Assembly (NCBI RefSeq): GCF_006440735.1
Contig: NZ_VFUA01000021.1
Location: 1 to 64,000, forward strand
Direction: 5' to 3'
Length of the DNA: 64,000 nucleotides
Origin: Mesorhizobium sp. B2-7-1
GTDB taxonomy: Bacteria; Pseudomonadota; Alphaproteobacteria; Rhizobiales; Rhizobiaceae
Below are positions 42,933-52,979 of the stretch, piece after piece. A model generated the notes under the pieces. The model was given only the letters and a program-made list of their open reading frames with translations. It ran no database searches and was not told the origin of the DNA. How positions within the stretch are numbered: position 1 is the stretch's first letter; each line of letters opens with the position of its first letter. A program made the position numbers and the translations under genes.

Positions 42933-44096
42933 ATGGTCAGCCTGCTGAGAAATCAGAAGGTCCGCAACGCGCTGTTGCAGGTCCTCTATGTCGGCTTGCT
43001 CGCGGCGCTGGTGCTCGCCGGCGTCGTGATCGCGCGGCGAAATCTGGCCGAGCAGGGGATCACCTCCGGTTTCGACTTTCTCTACAAGTCGACCGGCTGG
43101 GACGTGAACTTCTCGCTATTGCCTGCCACGGCCAACGATCCCTATTGGTGGTTCTTCCTTATCGGCATCATCAACACGCTGTTCCTCGGCACCGTCGGGT
43201 TGATGCTGGCGACGCTGGTCGGAACGATCGTCGGCCTGGCGCGGACCTCGTCTAACGAACTGGCGCGGCTGCTCGGCCGTACCTATGTCGATATCTTCCG
43301 CAACATCCCGCTGATCCTCCAGGTCTTCTTCTGGTACGCCATCATCACGCATTTGCCGACGCCGCGCGCAGCGCATGAGGCATGGGGCATGCTGCTGACC
43401 AGCCGCGGCCTTTACGTGCCGGTTCCGAATGTCGGCGGCATCGCCTTTGCGGCGGCGATACTTGCCGTGATCTCGGCAATCGCGCTCCCGCTCTGGCTCG
43501 GCCGGACCTCGCGCCTGAGCCAACCATTCGGCGAGCGGCTCGGCATTCAACTGGCCGCGGCGGCGACGGCGCTGGCCACCGCTGCCGTCATCCTGGCGCT
43601 CGGTCGCCTGCCGGACGGGCCGATGCTCGACTTCCCCACCTTGCGAGGCCTCAACCTGCAGGGCGGCCTGCGCATTCCGCCGGAGTTTTCCGCCCTCGCT
43701 ATCGCCATTGCCATCTATGGCGGCTCCTACATCGCCGAGATCGTGCGCGGCGGCTTCAAGGCCGTCGGCAAGGGCCAGATGGAGGCGGCGCTCTCGCTGG
43801 GCTTGAGCCCGTGGCGCGTGTTCACGCTGGTGCGGCTGCCGCTGGCGCTGCGCGCCATGCTGCCGATCCTCGCCAACCAGTATGTCTGGCTGATGAAGGC
43901 GACGACCATGGGCATCGCCGTCGGCTTCACCGACTTCTTCATGATCGTGGCGCTGACCATCAACCATTCCGGCCAGACGCTGGAAGTGATCGGCATCCTG
44001 ATGGCCGGCTTCCTCGCCATCAATCTCAGCCTCGCCGCGATCTTCAACCGCATCAACAAAGCCATTGCCCTGAAGGGCAATCAACTGAGGGGGTGA
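42933..44096 (+). CDS. aapQ: Amino-acid ABC importer permease (AapQ type)
   Basis: A 387-residue permease of the HisM/GltJ family with a long N-terminal region before the transport domain, as in AapQ. FRNIPLILQVFFWY, YIAEIVRGGFKAVGKGQMEAALSLGLSPWR (EAA loop) and LANQYVWLMKATTMGIAVG are the family marks. It is followed three bases later by the AapM-type gene. The symbol is by resemblance. Confidence 0.89.
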   Translation: MVSLLRNQKVRNALLQVLYVGLLAALVLAGVVIARRNLAEQGITSGFDFLYKSTGWDVNFSLLPATANDPYWWFFLIGIINTLFLGTVGLMLATLVGTIVGLARTSSNELARLLGRTYVDIFRNIPLILQVFFWYAIITHLPTPRAAHEAWGMLLTSRGLYVPVPNVGGIAFAAAILAVISAIALPLWLGRTSRLSQPFGERLGIQLAAAATALATAAVILALGRLPDGPMLDFPTLRGLNLQGGLRIPPEFSALAIAIAIYGGSYIAEIVRGGFKAVGKGQMEAALSLGLSPWRVFTLVRLPLALRAMLPILANQYVWLMKATTMGIAVGFTDFFMIVALTINHSGQTLEVIGILMAGFLAINLSLAAIFNRINKAIALKGNQLRG

Positions 44097-44099
44097 GGC

Positions 44100-45179
44100 A
44101 TGGAGATGGTCGTTGTCGCGCCCCCTGCCCCGGGGAAGATCGAAGATCTGAAGCGCCGCTTCTTCGCGACGCCGCTTCAGGCCCTGCTGTCGCTGATCTC
44201 GCTGGCGGTCATGGCTTTCATTGCCTGGAAGCTGCTCAACTGGGCGGTCTTCTCGGCCGTCTTCACGACGAGCGGCGGACCCGAGGCCTGCCAGGCCGCG
44301 GCCGGCGCCTGCTGGTCGGTTATCGCGGCAAGGTGGCGCATCATCCTGTTCGGCCTCTACCCCTTCGATGAGCAATGGCGCTCGGCGCTGGCCTGCGTCA
44401 CCGTCGTTGTGATGACCGTGCTGAGCTGCCTCCCGGCCTTCTGGACCGGACGCCGCATCGCGCTCGTCTGGGGAGCAGGCACGGCCCTCTATTATGTGCT
44501 GATGAAGGGCGGCGTGCTTGGGCTGCCCCAAGTCGGCGAGGAAGCCTGGGGCGGCCTGGCGCTCACCCTCTTCATCTTCGTCACCACCTGCCTGATCGGC
44601 TTTCCGCTGGCGATCTGCCTGGCTCTGCTGCGCCGCTCGGAGCTTCCCTGGATATCGCGGACCACCGCCCTCATCATCGACGGGGTCCGTTCGCTGCCGC
44701 TGATCTCGATCCTGTTCACCTTCGCCATCGTGCTGCCCTTCGCGCTGCCGCAATGGTTGGTGGGCGACAAGCTTTATCGCGTCATCCTCGGCTCCGCCCT
44801 GTTTTTCTCCGCCTATCAGGCCGAGATCGTGCGCGGCGGCATGCAAGGCGTTCCGGCGGGACAGGAAGAAGCCGCCATGGCGCTCGGCATGAGCTACTGG
44901 CAGCGCATCGGCCGCATCCTGTTGCCGCAGGCGATGCGCAACGCGCTGCCGGCGACGATCAACCAGTTCGTCATCTCGTTCAAGGAGACCTCGCTTGTGG
45001 TCATCGTCGGCTTCTTCGAGATCCTGGCCTCCGGCAACGCCGCCTACGGCACCGGCGAATGGCGCTTCGCCTATGTCGAGGTCTATGCCTTCATCGCCTT
45101 CATCTACTTCGTCTTCGTCTTCAGCCTGTCTCGCTACGGCGCCTTCCTCGAGCGCCGCATGTCGGTCGGCGAACGGTAA
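44100..45179 (+). CDS. aapM: Amino-acid ABC importer permease (AapM type)
   Basis: A 359-residue permease with an elongated N-terminus and the transport domain near residues 150-350: [47 protein letters not shown] (EAA loop) and [20 protein letters not shown]. It forms a heterodimer with the AapQ-type protein. The ATPase gene follows after 11 bases with GGAGGC as ribosome binding site. Confidence 0.89.
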   Translation: MEMVVVAPPAPGKIEDLKRRFFATPLQALLSLISLAVMAFIAWKLLNWAVFSAVFTTSGGPEACQAAAGACWSVIAARWRIILFGLYPFDEQWRSALACVTVVVMTVLSCLPAFWTGRRIALVWGAGTALYYVLMKGGVLGLPQVGEEAWGGLALTLFIFVTTCLIGFPLAICLALLRRSELPWISRTTALIIDGVRSLPLISILFTFAIVLPFALPQWLVGDKLYRVILGSALFFSAYQAEIVRGGMQGVPAGQEEAAMALGMSYWQRIGRILLPQAMRNALPATINQFVISFKETSLVVIVGFFEILASGNAAYGTGEWRFAYVEVYAFIAFIYFVFVFSLSRYGAFLERRMSVGER

Positions 45180-45190
45180 GGAGGCGGCAT

Positions 45191-45946
45191 ATGAACTCGA
45201 GCAAAGTCTCAGGACCGGCGGTCCGCATCGAAAACCTCGACAAATATTACGGGACATTCCATGCATTGCGGAAGGTGAACCTGTCCGTGGAGCGAGGCGA
45301 AAGGATCGTCGTCTGCGGTCCTTCCGGCTCCGGCAAGTCCACCATGATCCGCTGCATCAACCGGCTTGAAGAGCACAATGGCGGCCGCATTACCGTGCTC
45401 GGCACCGAACTCGACGACGATGTCGCCAACATCGACGGGATCAGGCGCGAAGTCGGCATGGTGTTCCAGCACTTCAACCTGTTCCCGCATATGACGGTGC
45501 TGGACAACTGCATGATCGCGCCGATGATCGTGCGCAAGCTGCCGCGCGCGGAAGCGGAGGCGACCGCCCGGCGCTATCTCGAGAAGGTCCGCATCCCCGA
45601 GCAGGCGATGAAGTTTCCCGGCCAGCTCTCCGGCGGCCAGCAGCAACGCGTGGCGATCGCGCGGGCGCTTTGCATGCAGCCGCAGATCATGCTTTTCGAC
45701 GAGCCGACCTCGGCGCTCGATCCGGAAATGATATCGGAGGTGCTGGACGTGATGGTGACGCTCGCCGCCGACGGCATGACGATGATCTGCGTCACGCATG
45801 AAATGGGCTTTGCGCGGCGTGTCGCCGACCGGGTGGTCTTCATGGACGGCGGCGAGATCGTCGAGGAGGCGCCGCCGGAAGAGTTCTTCACCTCTTGCCG
45901 CAACGAACGCACGCGACAATTCCTGTCGCAGGTCCTGGGTCATTGA
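45191..45946 (+). CDS. aapP: Amino-acid ABC importer ATPase (AapP type)
   Basis: A 251-residue ATPase with Walker [14 protein letters not shown]-loop [15 protein letters not shown], signature [15 protein letters not shown], Walker [15 protein letters not shown] and CVTHEMGFA. It is of the usual GlnQ/AapP length. The ATG at 45191 is chosen since the longer frame lies in the permease gene. It completes the importer with 41817, 42933 and 44100. Confidence 0.94.
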   Translation: MNSSKVSGPAVRIENLDKYYGTFHALRKVNLSVERGERIVVCGPSGSGKSTMIRCINRLEEHNGGRITVLGTELDDDVANIDGIRREVGMVFQHFNLFPHMTVLDNCMIAPMIVRKLPRAEAEATARRYLEKVRIPEQAMKFPGQLSGGQQQRVAIARALCMQPQIMLFDEPTSALDPEMISEVLDVMVTLAADGMTMICVTHEMGFARRVADRVVFMDGGEIVEEAPPEEFFTSCRNERTRQFLSQVLGH

Positions 45947-45999
45947 GCCGGACGGTCTTACTGTCTATACGCGGCTCATCCCACATCTCAGGTACCCAG

Positions 46000-47403
46000 A
46001 TGGTTGATCTCGTTAGCGCATTGCAGGCAGTCCTCGGGCCGAAAGGCTGGCTTTCGGGTAGCGATGCCGACCCCTACCGCCGCGATTGGCTCAACCGCTA
46101 TGGCGTGGCGCCTCTTGGCGTTGCCAGGCCCGCCAGCACCGTGGAGGTGGCGGCAGTCGTAAACATATGCAGGGAGGCAGGCGCGGTGGTGATCCCGCAA
46201 GGCGGGAACACCGGTCTGTGCGGCGGCGCCGTCGCCGATCAGGCGAACGCGGTGATCGTCTCGCTTTCGCGCATGACGGCGATCGGCGAACCGGATCTGG
46301 AGAGCGGGTCGATCCTCGTCGATGCCGGCGTCGTGCTGGCCGGGTTGCATGAGGCGCTGGAACCGCATGGCCTGATGTTTCCGATGCATCTCGGCGCCGA
46401 AGGCAGCGCCAGGATCGGCGGCCTGATCGGTACAAATGCCGGCGGCAGCCAGGCGTTTCGCTTCGGCATGATGCAGGACCTGGTGCTCGGCCTCGAGGTC
46501 CTGATGCCGGATGGCACGGTGTGGGACGGACTTCGCGCCGTGCAGAAGGACAATGCCGGCTACCAGCTGCGCAAGCTGTTCTGCGGTTCGGAAGGCACGC
46601 TCGGCATCGTGACGCGCGCGGTGCTCAGGCTTTATCCCACGCCGAAGCAGCAGGCGAGCGCGCTTCTCGTCATGTCCGATTTCAGCGCCGCCGTGTCCTT
46701 CGGCGCCTTCCTGCGTGGCGAGGCCGGAGAATTCCTGGCCGGCCTCGAATTCTTTTCGGATGTCGGCCTGACGCTCGCGCTCAAGCATCTGCCGGACCTC
46801 GCCTATCAGCTGGAGACAAGAGGCGACGTCTATCTGCTCGTCGAGATGGCGTCGGGCTCGACGCGCGTCCCTCTCGACGACATCCTGGCTTCGGCGCTGG
46901 AATGGGGCATGGAGCAAGGCCTCGTCGTTGATGGCGCGCTGGCCAATTCGGGTGCGCAGCGGGCGCAGTTCTGGCGCCTGCGCGAGGAGCAGCCGGAGGG
47001 CCAGCGGCTGGAGGGCGAGCAGCTCAAGCACGACATCTCCGTGCCGCCGGGCGCGATCGCGCGCTTCATCGAGGCGGGCGCGAAGCTATGCAACGACATT
47101 CTTGCGGGCGTGCGGATCAATCCGTTCGGCCATCTCGGCGACGGCAACATCCACTACAATCTGTCGCCGCCGGAAGGCCGCGCCGATTTCGACGGCAAGG
47201 CGGCAGCATTCGCCGAGGCGCTGGCCGCTTTAGCCACCGACATGGGCGGCAGCTTCGCTGCCGAGCATGGGCTCGGCCGCGCCAAGATCGCCATGGCCGA
47301 CCGCAATCGCAGCTCGACCGAGCGGATCCTCATGGCGCGGCTCAAGCGCGCATTCGATCCGCAAGCCACGATGAACCCTGGTGTTTTGGTGCGGGTTCCA
47401 TAG
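46000..47403 (+). CDS. FAD-linked oxidase/dehydrogenase, GlcD/D-2-hydroxyacid type
   Basis: A 467-residue FAD-binding PCMH flavoprotein. VVIPQGGNTGLCGGAV (about residues 62-77) and GGLIGTNAGGSQAFRFG hold the FAD, and the C-terminal HLGDGNIHYNLSPP and HGLGRAKIA are the usual GlcD/D-2-hydroxyglutarate-dehydrogenase blocks. It oxidises a D-2-hydroxy acid. It begins 53 bases after the importer ATPase and its stop codon lies in a rhizobial palindrome. The ATG at 46000 has AGGT upstream. Confidence 0.89.
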   Translation: MVDLVSALQAVLGPKGWLSGSDADPYRRDWLNRYGVAPLGVARPASTVEVAAVVNICREAGAVVIPQGGNTGLCGGAVADQANAVIVSLSRMTAIGEPDLESGSILVDAGVVLAGLHEALEPHGLMFPMHLGAEGSARIGGLIGTNAGGSQAFRFGMMQDLVLGLEVLMPDGTVWDGLRAVQKDNAGYQLRKLFCGSEGTLGIVTRAVLRLYPTPKQQASALLVMSDFSAAVSFGAFLRGEAGEFLAGLEFFSDVGLTLALKHLPDLAYQLETRGDVYLLVEMASGSTRVPLDDILASALEWGMEQGLVVDGALANSGAQRAQFWRLREEQPEGQRLEGEQLKHDISVPPGAIARFIEAGAKLCNDILAGVRINPFGHLGDGNIHYNLSPPEGRADFDGKAAAFAEALAALATDMGGSFAAEHGLGRAKIAMADRNRSSTERILMARLKRAFDPQATMNPGVLVRVP

Positions 47404-47475
47404 AGCAATTCCAGGAAAAGTGTGAGCGATCCGGTTCGGTGCCTTCGCCGTAACCTTCCGTTCGGAATTGCGTCA
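47401..47475. repeat. Rhizobial intergenic palindrome, GCAATTCC type
   Basis: GCAATTCC (47405-47412) pairs with GGAATTGC (47464-47471), with AGGAAAAGTGTGAGCG following the left arm, a familiar rhizobial intergenic element. It starts at the stop codon of the oxidase gene and may separate its transcript from the operon beginning at 47603. Confidence 0.7.
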
Positions 47476-47602
47476 ACGCACTAGCAAAGAAAAACTTTCG
47501 TATGGATCGCATTTCTTGATTTCGCGCCGGCCCACCGCGGTGCAGGTATAGTTGCGAGGGCAGGCTCGGTCCGCTTGCCGCCAGCTAAGAGGATGTCGAA
47601 GC

Positions 47603-49273
47603 ATGGTCCGCAATGGCGGTCGCCTTCTTGTCGAGTGCCTGATCGCCTTGGGCGCGACCAAGAGCTTCGGCGTTCCCGGTGAGAGCTATCTCGCCGTTCT
47701 CGACGCCCTGCACGATACCCATGGCAAGTTGGACTATGTGCTCTGCCGCAACGAAGGCGGCGCGTCGTTCATGGCCTCCGCCTATGGCAAGCTGACGGGA
47801 TCGCCCGGCATCTGTTTCGTGACGCGCGGCCCGGGCGTGACCAATGCCAGCATAGGCGTGCACACGGCGATGCAGGACTCCTCGCCGATGATCCTCTTCG
47901 TCGGCCAGGTCGGCACCGACATGAAGGGCCGCGAAGCTTTCCAGGAGATCGACTACCGGGCGGTCTACGGGACCGTCGCAAAATGGGCGGTCGAGATCGA
48001 CGACGTCGCGCGGCTCCCCGAGATCGTCGCGCGCGCCTGGACCACCGCCTTGACCGGCCGGCCCGGCCCCGTCGTCGTCGCACTGCCCGAAGACATGCTG
48101 ACGACCCTGACCGAGGCCGCGCCGCTCAACGGCCCTGCTTCGATCTTCGAAGCCGCTCCGTCGCAGGATGCCGTTGCGTCGGCGCTTGAGATGCTGGCTG
48201 CGGCCGAGAGGCCGGTGCTCCTGATGGGCGGGACCAACTGGACCGCGGACGGACGCGCCGCGCTCCAGGCCTTCGCCGAGGCTTCCGACATCCCGGTCGT
48301 CGCCGCCTTCCGCTACCAGGACCAGTTCGACAACCATTCGCCGGTATTCGTCGGCGAAGCCGGCGTCGGCATGGTGGCGCACGTCAAGACGCTGATCCGC
48401 GATGCGGATGTGATCCTGGCCGTCAATGTCCGCTTCGGCGAGATGACGACGGACGGCTACACGCTGCTCTCCGTTCCGGTGCCACGCCAGAAGCTGATCC
48501 ATGTCCACGGTTCCGACCGCGAGATCGGCAAGATCTACGTGCCCGCGATTGGCATCCACGCCGGCCCGAACGCTTTCGCCAAGGCGCTGACGCCGGTAAA
48601 GGGTGACTGGGCCAACTGGCGCGCGACGGCGCGCAAGGCCTATGAGGGCACATTCGCGGCGCCGGTCCAGCCCGGTCCCGTCGACATGGTGGCGGTCAGC
48701 ACCTGGCTGCGCGAGACTTTGCCGGCCGATGTCATCCTAACCAACGGCGCCGGCAATTTCACCGTCTGGCCGAACAAGTTCTTCAAGTTCGGACGCCAAG
48801 CGCGGCTGCTCGCGCCGCAATCCGGCGCCATGGGCTACGGCCTGCCGGCGGCAGTTGCAGCGAAGGTCGCCTATCCAAGCCGCACGGTCGTCTGCTTTGC
48901 CGGCGACGGCGACTTCCAGATGAATTGCCAGGAGCTCGGTACCGCCATGCAGGCCGACGCTCAGCCGATCGTGCTGATCATCAACAACGGCATTTATGGC
49001 ACGATCCGCGCGCACCAGGAACGCAACTATCCGGCCCGCGTCTCGGGCACCTCGCTGGAAAACCCGGACTTCGTGGCGCTGGCAAAGGCCTATGGTTTTC
49101 ACGCCGAGCGCGTCGAAACCACCGGGGATTTCGCGGCGGCGTTCGGGCGTGCGCTGCAGTCCGCGACCGGCGCCGTCCTCGACATCGCCATCTCGCCCGA
49201 AGCGCTCACGCCCCGGCAGACCCTTTCCCAGATGCGCGACGCCGCGCTTGCTTCGCAGAAGGCCAAGGCATGA
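47603..49273 (+). CDS. Thiamine-dependent enzyme, acetolactate-synthase-like
   Basis: A 556-residue three-domain TPP enzyme. The catalytic glutamate is E51 in CRNEGGASFMA, and the TPP motif is GDGDFQMN (434-441) with NNGIYGTI after it. The FAD-site details and substrate residues of true acetolactate synthase are not clear, and the catabolic operon points to a 2-oxo-acid decarboxylase, carboligase or C-C lyase. The ATG at 47603 follows AAGAGGA. It overlaps the HyuA gene by four bases, so its product and the hydantoinase are made together. Confidence 0.88.
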   Translation: MVRNGGRLLVECLIALGATKSFGVPGESYLAVLDALHDTHGKLDYVLCRNEGGASFMASAYGKLTGSPGICFVTRGPGVTNASIGVHTAMQDSSPMILFVGQVGTDMKGREAFQEIDYRAVYGTVAKWAVEIDDVARLPEIVARAWTTALTGRPGPVVVALPEDMLTTLTEAAPLNGPASIFEAAPSQDAVASALEMLAAAERPVLLMGGTNWTADGRAALQAFAEASDIPVVAAFRYQDQFDNHSPVFVGEAGVGMVAHVKTLIRDADVILAVNVRFGEMTTDGYTLLSVPVPRQKLIHVHGSDREIGKIYVPAIGIHAGPNAFAKALTPVKGDWANWRATARKAYEGTFAAPVQPGPVDMVAVSTWLRETLPADVILTNGAGNFTVWPNKFFKFGRQARLLAPQSGAMGYGLPAAVAAKVAYPSRTVVCFAGDGDFQMNCQELGTAMQADAQPIVLIINNGIYGTIRAHQERNYPARVSGTSLENPDFVALAKAYGFHAERVETTGDFAAAFGRALQSATGAVLDIAISPEALTPRQTLSQMRDAALASQKAKA

Positions 49274-51366
49274 CCTCCAGATCAGACGACATCCGTCTCG
49301 GCGCGGACATCGGCGGCACCTTCACCGACATCGCCCTCGATGTCAGGGGAACGATGTTTTCGACCAAGGTGCTGACCAATTATGCGGCGCCCGAGCAGGC
49401 GATCCTCGACGGCATCGACGTCGTCATCCGCGACGCCGGCATTTCGGCAGCCGAGATCGGCATCATCATCCATGGCACGACGCTCGCAACCAACGCGCTG
49501 ATCGAGCGGCGCGGGGCCAGGACCGCGCTGGTCACGACGGAAGGTTTTCGCGACGTGATCGAGATGCGGACGGAGAACCGCTTCGAGCAGTATGATCTGA
49601 ACCTGCAGCTGCCGATGCCGCTGATCCCGCGCGAGGACCGCTTCACCGTCAGGGGCCGCATCGGCGCCGAAGGCCAGGAATTGCAGCCGCTCGACGAGGC
49701 TGCGCTGGAGGAGATCGCCGATCGGATCGCGGCCGGCAATTTCGGCTCGGTAGCGATAGGATTCATCCACGCCTACGCCAATCCCGACCACGAGCGTCGC
49801 GCGCGCGAAATCCTCTCGCGAAAACTCACCATCCCGATTTCGATCAGCGCCGACGTCTCGCCGCAGATGCGCGAGTTCGAGCGCTTCAACACGGTCTGCG
49901 CCAACGCCTATGTGCGCCCGCAGATGGCCGACTACCTCGCCCGCCTGCAAATCCGCCTGAAGGACATGGGCGCCGACTGCCCGGTCTTCATGATCCATTC
50001 CGGCGGGGGCCTGATCTCGGTCGAAACTGCTTCGGAATTTCCGGTACGGTTGGTGGAATCCGGCCCTGCGGGAGGCGCCATCTTCGCCGCCGACATCGCC
50101 CGGCGCTTCGGGCTTGAAAAGGTCGTCTCCTACGACATGGGCGGCACTACTGCAAAAATCTGCCTGATCGAGGACTATGCGCCCCGCACGGCGCGGACAT
50201 TCGAGGTGGCGCGCACCTACCGCTTTTCCAAGGGTTCGGGCATGCCGATCTCCATTCCGGTGATCGAGATGATCGAGATCGGCGCCGGCGGCGGCTCGAT
50301 CGCCTGGGTCGACGCCATGGGCCGCATCCAGACCGGACCGGAAAGCGCCGGCTCGGAACCCGGCCCAGCATGCTACGGCCGCGGCGGCAAGCGCCCGGCG
50401 ATCACGGACGCTGACCTCGTTCTCGGCAAGCTCGACCCCGACAATTTCGCCGGCGGCGCGATCAAGCTCGACACGGCCGCGTCCGAGCAGGCCATCTTGC
50501 GCGATGTCGGCGAGCGCCTGTCGCTGAATGCAATTTCGACCGCCTTCGGCATCTGCGAGGTGGTGGACGAGAACATGGCCAATGCCGCCCGCGTCCACGC
50601 CGTCGAGAATGGCAAGAACATCTCCGACAATCTGATGATCGCCTTCGGTGGCGCGGCGCCCCTCCACGCCGCAAGGCTTTGCGAAAAGCTCGGCATCGAC
50701 CAGTGCATCGTGCCGCGCGGGGCCGGCGTTGGATCGGCGATCGGCTTCCTCAAGGCGCCATTCGGCTATGAGGCGCTTGCCTCGAAGCTAACGCGCCTGT
50801 CTCGCTTCAAGTCAACGGAAGTGAATGCCCTGCTCGCCGACCTCAAAGCCTCCGCCGAGGGGTTTGTACGCACCGGCGCCAGCGGAAAAATCGTCTGCGA
50901 GATCACCGCCTTCATGCGCTATGCCGGCCAGGGCTGGGAGATCCCCGTACCGCTGGCGGACGAATCGTTCGGCGACGATGCGGTGGCCAAGCTCAAGAAC
51001 CTCTTCGAGGCGAACTACCAGCGCTTCTTCGGCCGCGCCATCGAAGGCCTCGACGGACTGGAGATCGAGATCGTGACCTGGTCGGTGAAGGCGACGGATG
51101 TTCGTCCTGCCGTCACGCGGCACGAGCTGACCACGGGCAAGAAGACCAGCCAACCGGCCACCACCCGCGCGGTGTTCGATCCGGCGACCGGCGCGCCGCA
51201 GACCTACGGCATTGTCGAGCGCGACACGCTTTGCGCCGGCGACCGCGTCGCGGGCCCTGCCGTCATCGTCGAGCGCGAGACTTCTACCGTCGTCACCACC
51301 AGCTTCGACGCCGTCATCCAGAGCGACGGCGCGATACTCCTGATCCGCAAAGGCAGCCAGGCATGA
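49270..51366 (+). CDS. Hydantoinase/oxoprolinase A subunit
   Basis: A 698-residue HyuA protein of full family length. DIGGTFTDIALD opens the actin-like fold, followed by HGTTLATNALIERRGA, YDMGGTTAKICL and GPACYGRGGKRP. With the B subunit it forms an ATP-dependent cyclic amidase (N-methylhydantoinase or 5-oxoprolinase type), although some relatives are acetone or acetophenone carboxylases. The ATG at 49270 overlaps the TPP-enzyme stop and its stop overlaps hyuB. The N-terminal fragment at 1-1127 is a second, diverged family member. Confidence 0.91.
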   Translation: MTSRSDDIRLGADIGGTFTDIALDVRGTMFSTKVLTNYAAPEQAILDGIDVVIRDAGISAAEIGIIIHGTTLATNALIERRGARTALVTTEGFRDVIEMRTENRFEQYDLNLQLPMPLIPREDRFTVRGRIGAEGQELQPLDEAALEEIADRIAAGNFGSVAIGFIHAYANPDHERRAREILSRKLTIPISISADVSPQMREFERFNTVCANAYVRPQMADYLARLQIRLKDMGADCPVFMIHSGGGLISVETASEFPVRLVESGPAGGAIFAADIARRFGLEKVVSYDMGGTTAKICLIEDYAPRTARTFEVARTYRFSKGSGMPISIPVIEMIEIGAGGGSIAWVDAMGRIQTGPESAGSEPGPACYGRGGKRPAITDADLVLGKLDPDNFAGGAIKLDTAASEQAILRDVGERLSLNAISTAFGICEVVDENMANAARVHAVENGKNISDNLMIAFGGAAPLHAARLCEKLGIDQCIVPRGAGVGSAIGFLKAPFGYEALASKLTRLSRFKSTEVNALLADLKASAEGFVRTGASGKIVCEITAFMRYAGQGWEIPVPLADESFGDDAVAKLKNLFEANYQRFFGRAIEGLDGLEIEIVTWSVKATDVRPAVTRHELTTGKKTSQPATTRAVFDPATGAPQTYGIVERDTLCAGDRVAGPAVIVERETSTVVTTSFDAVIQSDGAILLIRKGSQA

Positions 51367-52979
51367 GCGATATTGGCGAAATTCGCATGCAGGTCATGTG
51401 GAATCGGTTGATCTCGGTGGTCGAGGAGCAGGCGCTAACCTTGCTGCGCACCGCTTTCTCGACCTCCGTGCGCGAATCCGGCGACCTGTCGGCCGGCGTG
51501 TTCGATCCGCGCGGCCAGATGCTGGCGCAGGCAGTCACCGGCACGCCGGGCCACGTCAACACCATGGCCGAGGCCGTGCTGCATTTCATGAACGCGATCC
51601 CCCGCGACGAGATGTTCGAGGGCGACACCTATGTCACCAACGATCCCTGGCTCGGCACCGGCCATCTGCACGACATCACCATGGTCTCGCCGTCCTTCCT
51701 CAATGGCGAGCTCGTTGCCTTCTTCGCCTGCACGGCGCATGTCGTCGATGTCGGCGGGCGCGGCTTCGGCGCCGACGGCAAGTCGGTCTATGAGGAAGGC
51801 ATCCAGATCCCGATCATGAAGTTCGCGGAAAAGGGCAAGGTCAATCTCGACCTCGTCCGCATCCTGCGCGCCAATGTCCGCGAACCCAACCAGGTGGTCG
51901 GCGATTTCTATTCTCTGGCCGCCTGCAACGAGGTCGGTCACCGGCGCCTCGTCGACATGATGAGGGAGATCGGCCTCACCTCGCTCGACGGTCTCGGCGA
52001 CTTCATCTTCTCACGCACCCGGGACGCCATGCTCGAACGCATCAAGGCGCTGCCGAAGGGAAGCTGGTCGAACGAGTTGGTGACCGACGGCTATGACGAG
52101 CCGATCAAGCTCGCGGCGACGGTCTCCGTCCGCGACGACCATGTCGAAGTCGATTTCACCGGCACCGATCCGATGAGCCGCTGGGGCATCAACTGCCCGA
52201 TCATCTACAGCAAGGCCTATGCCTGCTATGCGCTGAAATGCATGGTGGCGCCCGACATCCCAAACAACGCCGCCTCGCTCGCCTTCTTCACCGTCTCGTC
52301 GCCCATCAACATCCTGAATGCCGTGCGGCCGGCGCCGGTAGCGCTTCGCCATATCTTCGGCCACATGGTTCCCGATCTGGTGCTCGGCGCCTTCTCCAAG
52401 GCGTTGCCAGGAAAGATCCTCGCCGAAGGCGCCGGCGCGCTCTGGAACATCCATATTTCGGCGCGGCCCGTCGCCGGCGCGTCCGGCCGTCGCGCCGAGG
52501 TGCTGATGTTCAACTCCGGCGGCATGGGCGCCCGCCCCGAACTCGACGGCCTGTCGGCAACGGCTTTTCCGTCCGGCGTGCACACCATGCCGATCGAGGC
52601 GACCGAGCATACCGGTCCGATCGTCATCTGGCGCAAGGAGCTGCGACCCAATTCCGGCGGCGACGGCGAATTCCGCGGTGGCCTGGGACAGATCATCGAG
52701 ATCGCCGCGACCGACGGCCACGAGTTCGACTTCTCGGCCATGTTCGACCGCGTCAATCATCCGGCCCACGGCCGCGAGGGCGGCAAGCCGGGCGTTGCCG
52801 GCATCGTCAACCTCGACGACGGCACCAGGATGCGCCCTAAGGGCTGGCAGCATGTGCCGGCGGGGCGCCGGCTGATCCTCGAGCTGCCGGGCGGCGGCGG
52901 CTATGGCGATCCGGCCAAACGCAATGCGGCCGCGCGAGCCAATGACCGGTCCAAGGGTTACATCACGGAGAACGACTGA
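51363..52979 (+). CDS. Hydantoinase/oxoprolinase B subunit
   Basis: A 538-residue HyuB protein with the N-terminal MWNRLISVVEEQALTLLRTAFSTSVRESGDLSAGVFD, then TNDPWLGTGHLHDITMV and RGGLGQIIEI, the usual metal-site and structural blocks. The C-terminal ELPGGGGYGDPAKR is the standard family end. It is coupled by four bases to hyuA and by one base to the aminotransferase. The substrate is unknown. Confidence 0.92.
   Translation: MSDIGEIRMQVMWNRLISVVEEQALTLLRTAFSTSVRESGDLSAGVFDPRGQMLAQAVTGTPGHVNTMAEAVLHFMNAIPRDEMFEGDTYVTNDPWLGTGHLHDITMVSPSFLNGELVAFFACTAHVVDVGGRGFGADGKSVYEEGIQIPIMKFAEKGKVNLDLVRILRANVREPNQVVGDFYSLAACNEVGHRRLVDMMREIGLTSLDGLGDFIFSRTRDAMLERIKALPKGSWSNELVTDGYDEPIKLAATVSVRDDHVEVDFTGTDPMSRWGINCPIIYSKAYACYALKCMVAPDIPNNAASLAFFTVSSPINILNAVRPAPVALRHIFGHMVPDLVLGAFSKALPGKILAEGAGALWNIHISARPVAGASGRRAEVLMFNSGGMGARPELDGLSATAFPSGVHTMPIEATEHTGPIVIWRKELRPNSGGDGEFRGGLGQIIEIAATDGHEFDFSAMFDRVNHPAHGREGGKPGVAGIVNLDDGTRMRPKGWQHVPAGRRLILELPGGGGYGDPAKRNAAARANDRSKGYITEND

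Noticed and set aside
43116..45266. Minus-strand frame of about 716 codons opposite the amino-acid permeases
   Set aside because: Antisense to clear AapQ/AapM-type permeases, with Gln/Arg/Asp-rich translation and no recognisable domain.
47603..49273. Biosynthetic acetolactate synthase (ilvB)
   Set aside because: No regulatory subunit gene adjacent and the gene is coupled to hydantoinase genes; a catabolic thiamine enzyme is more likely.
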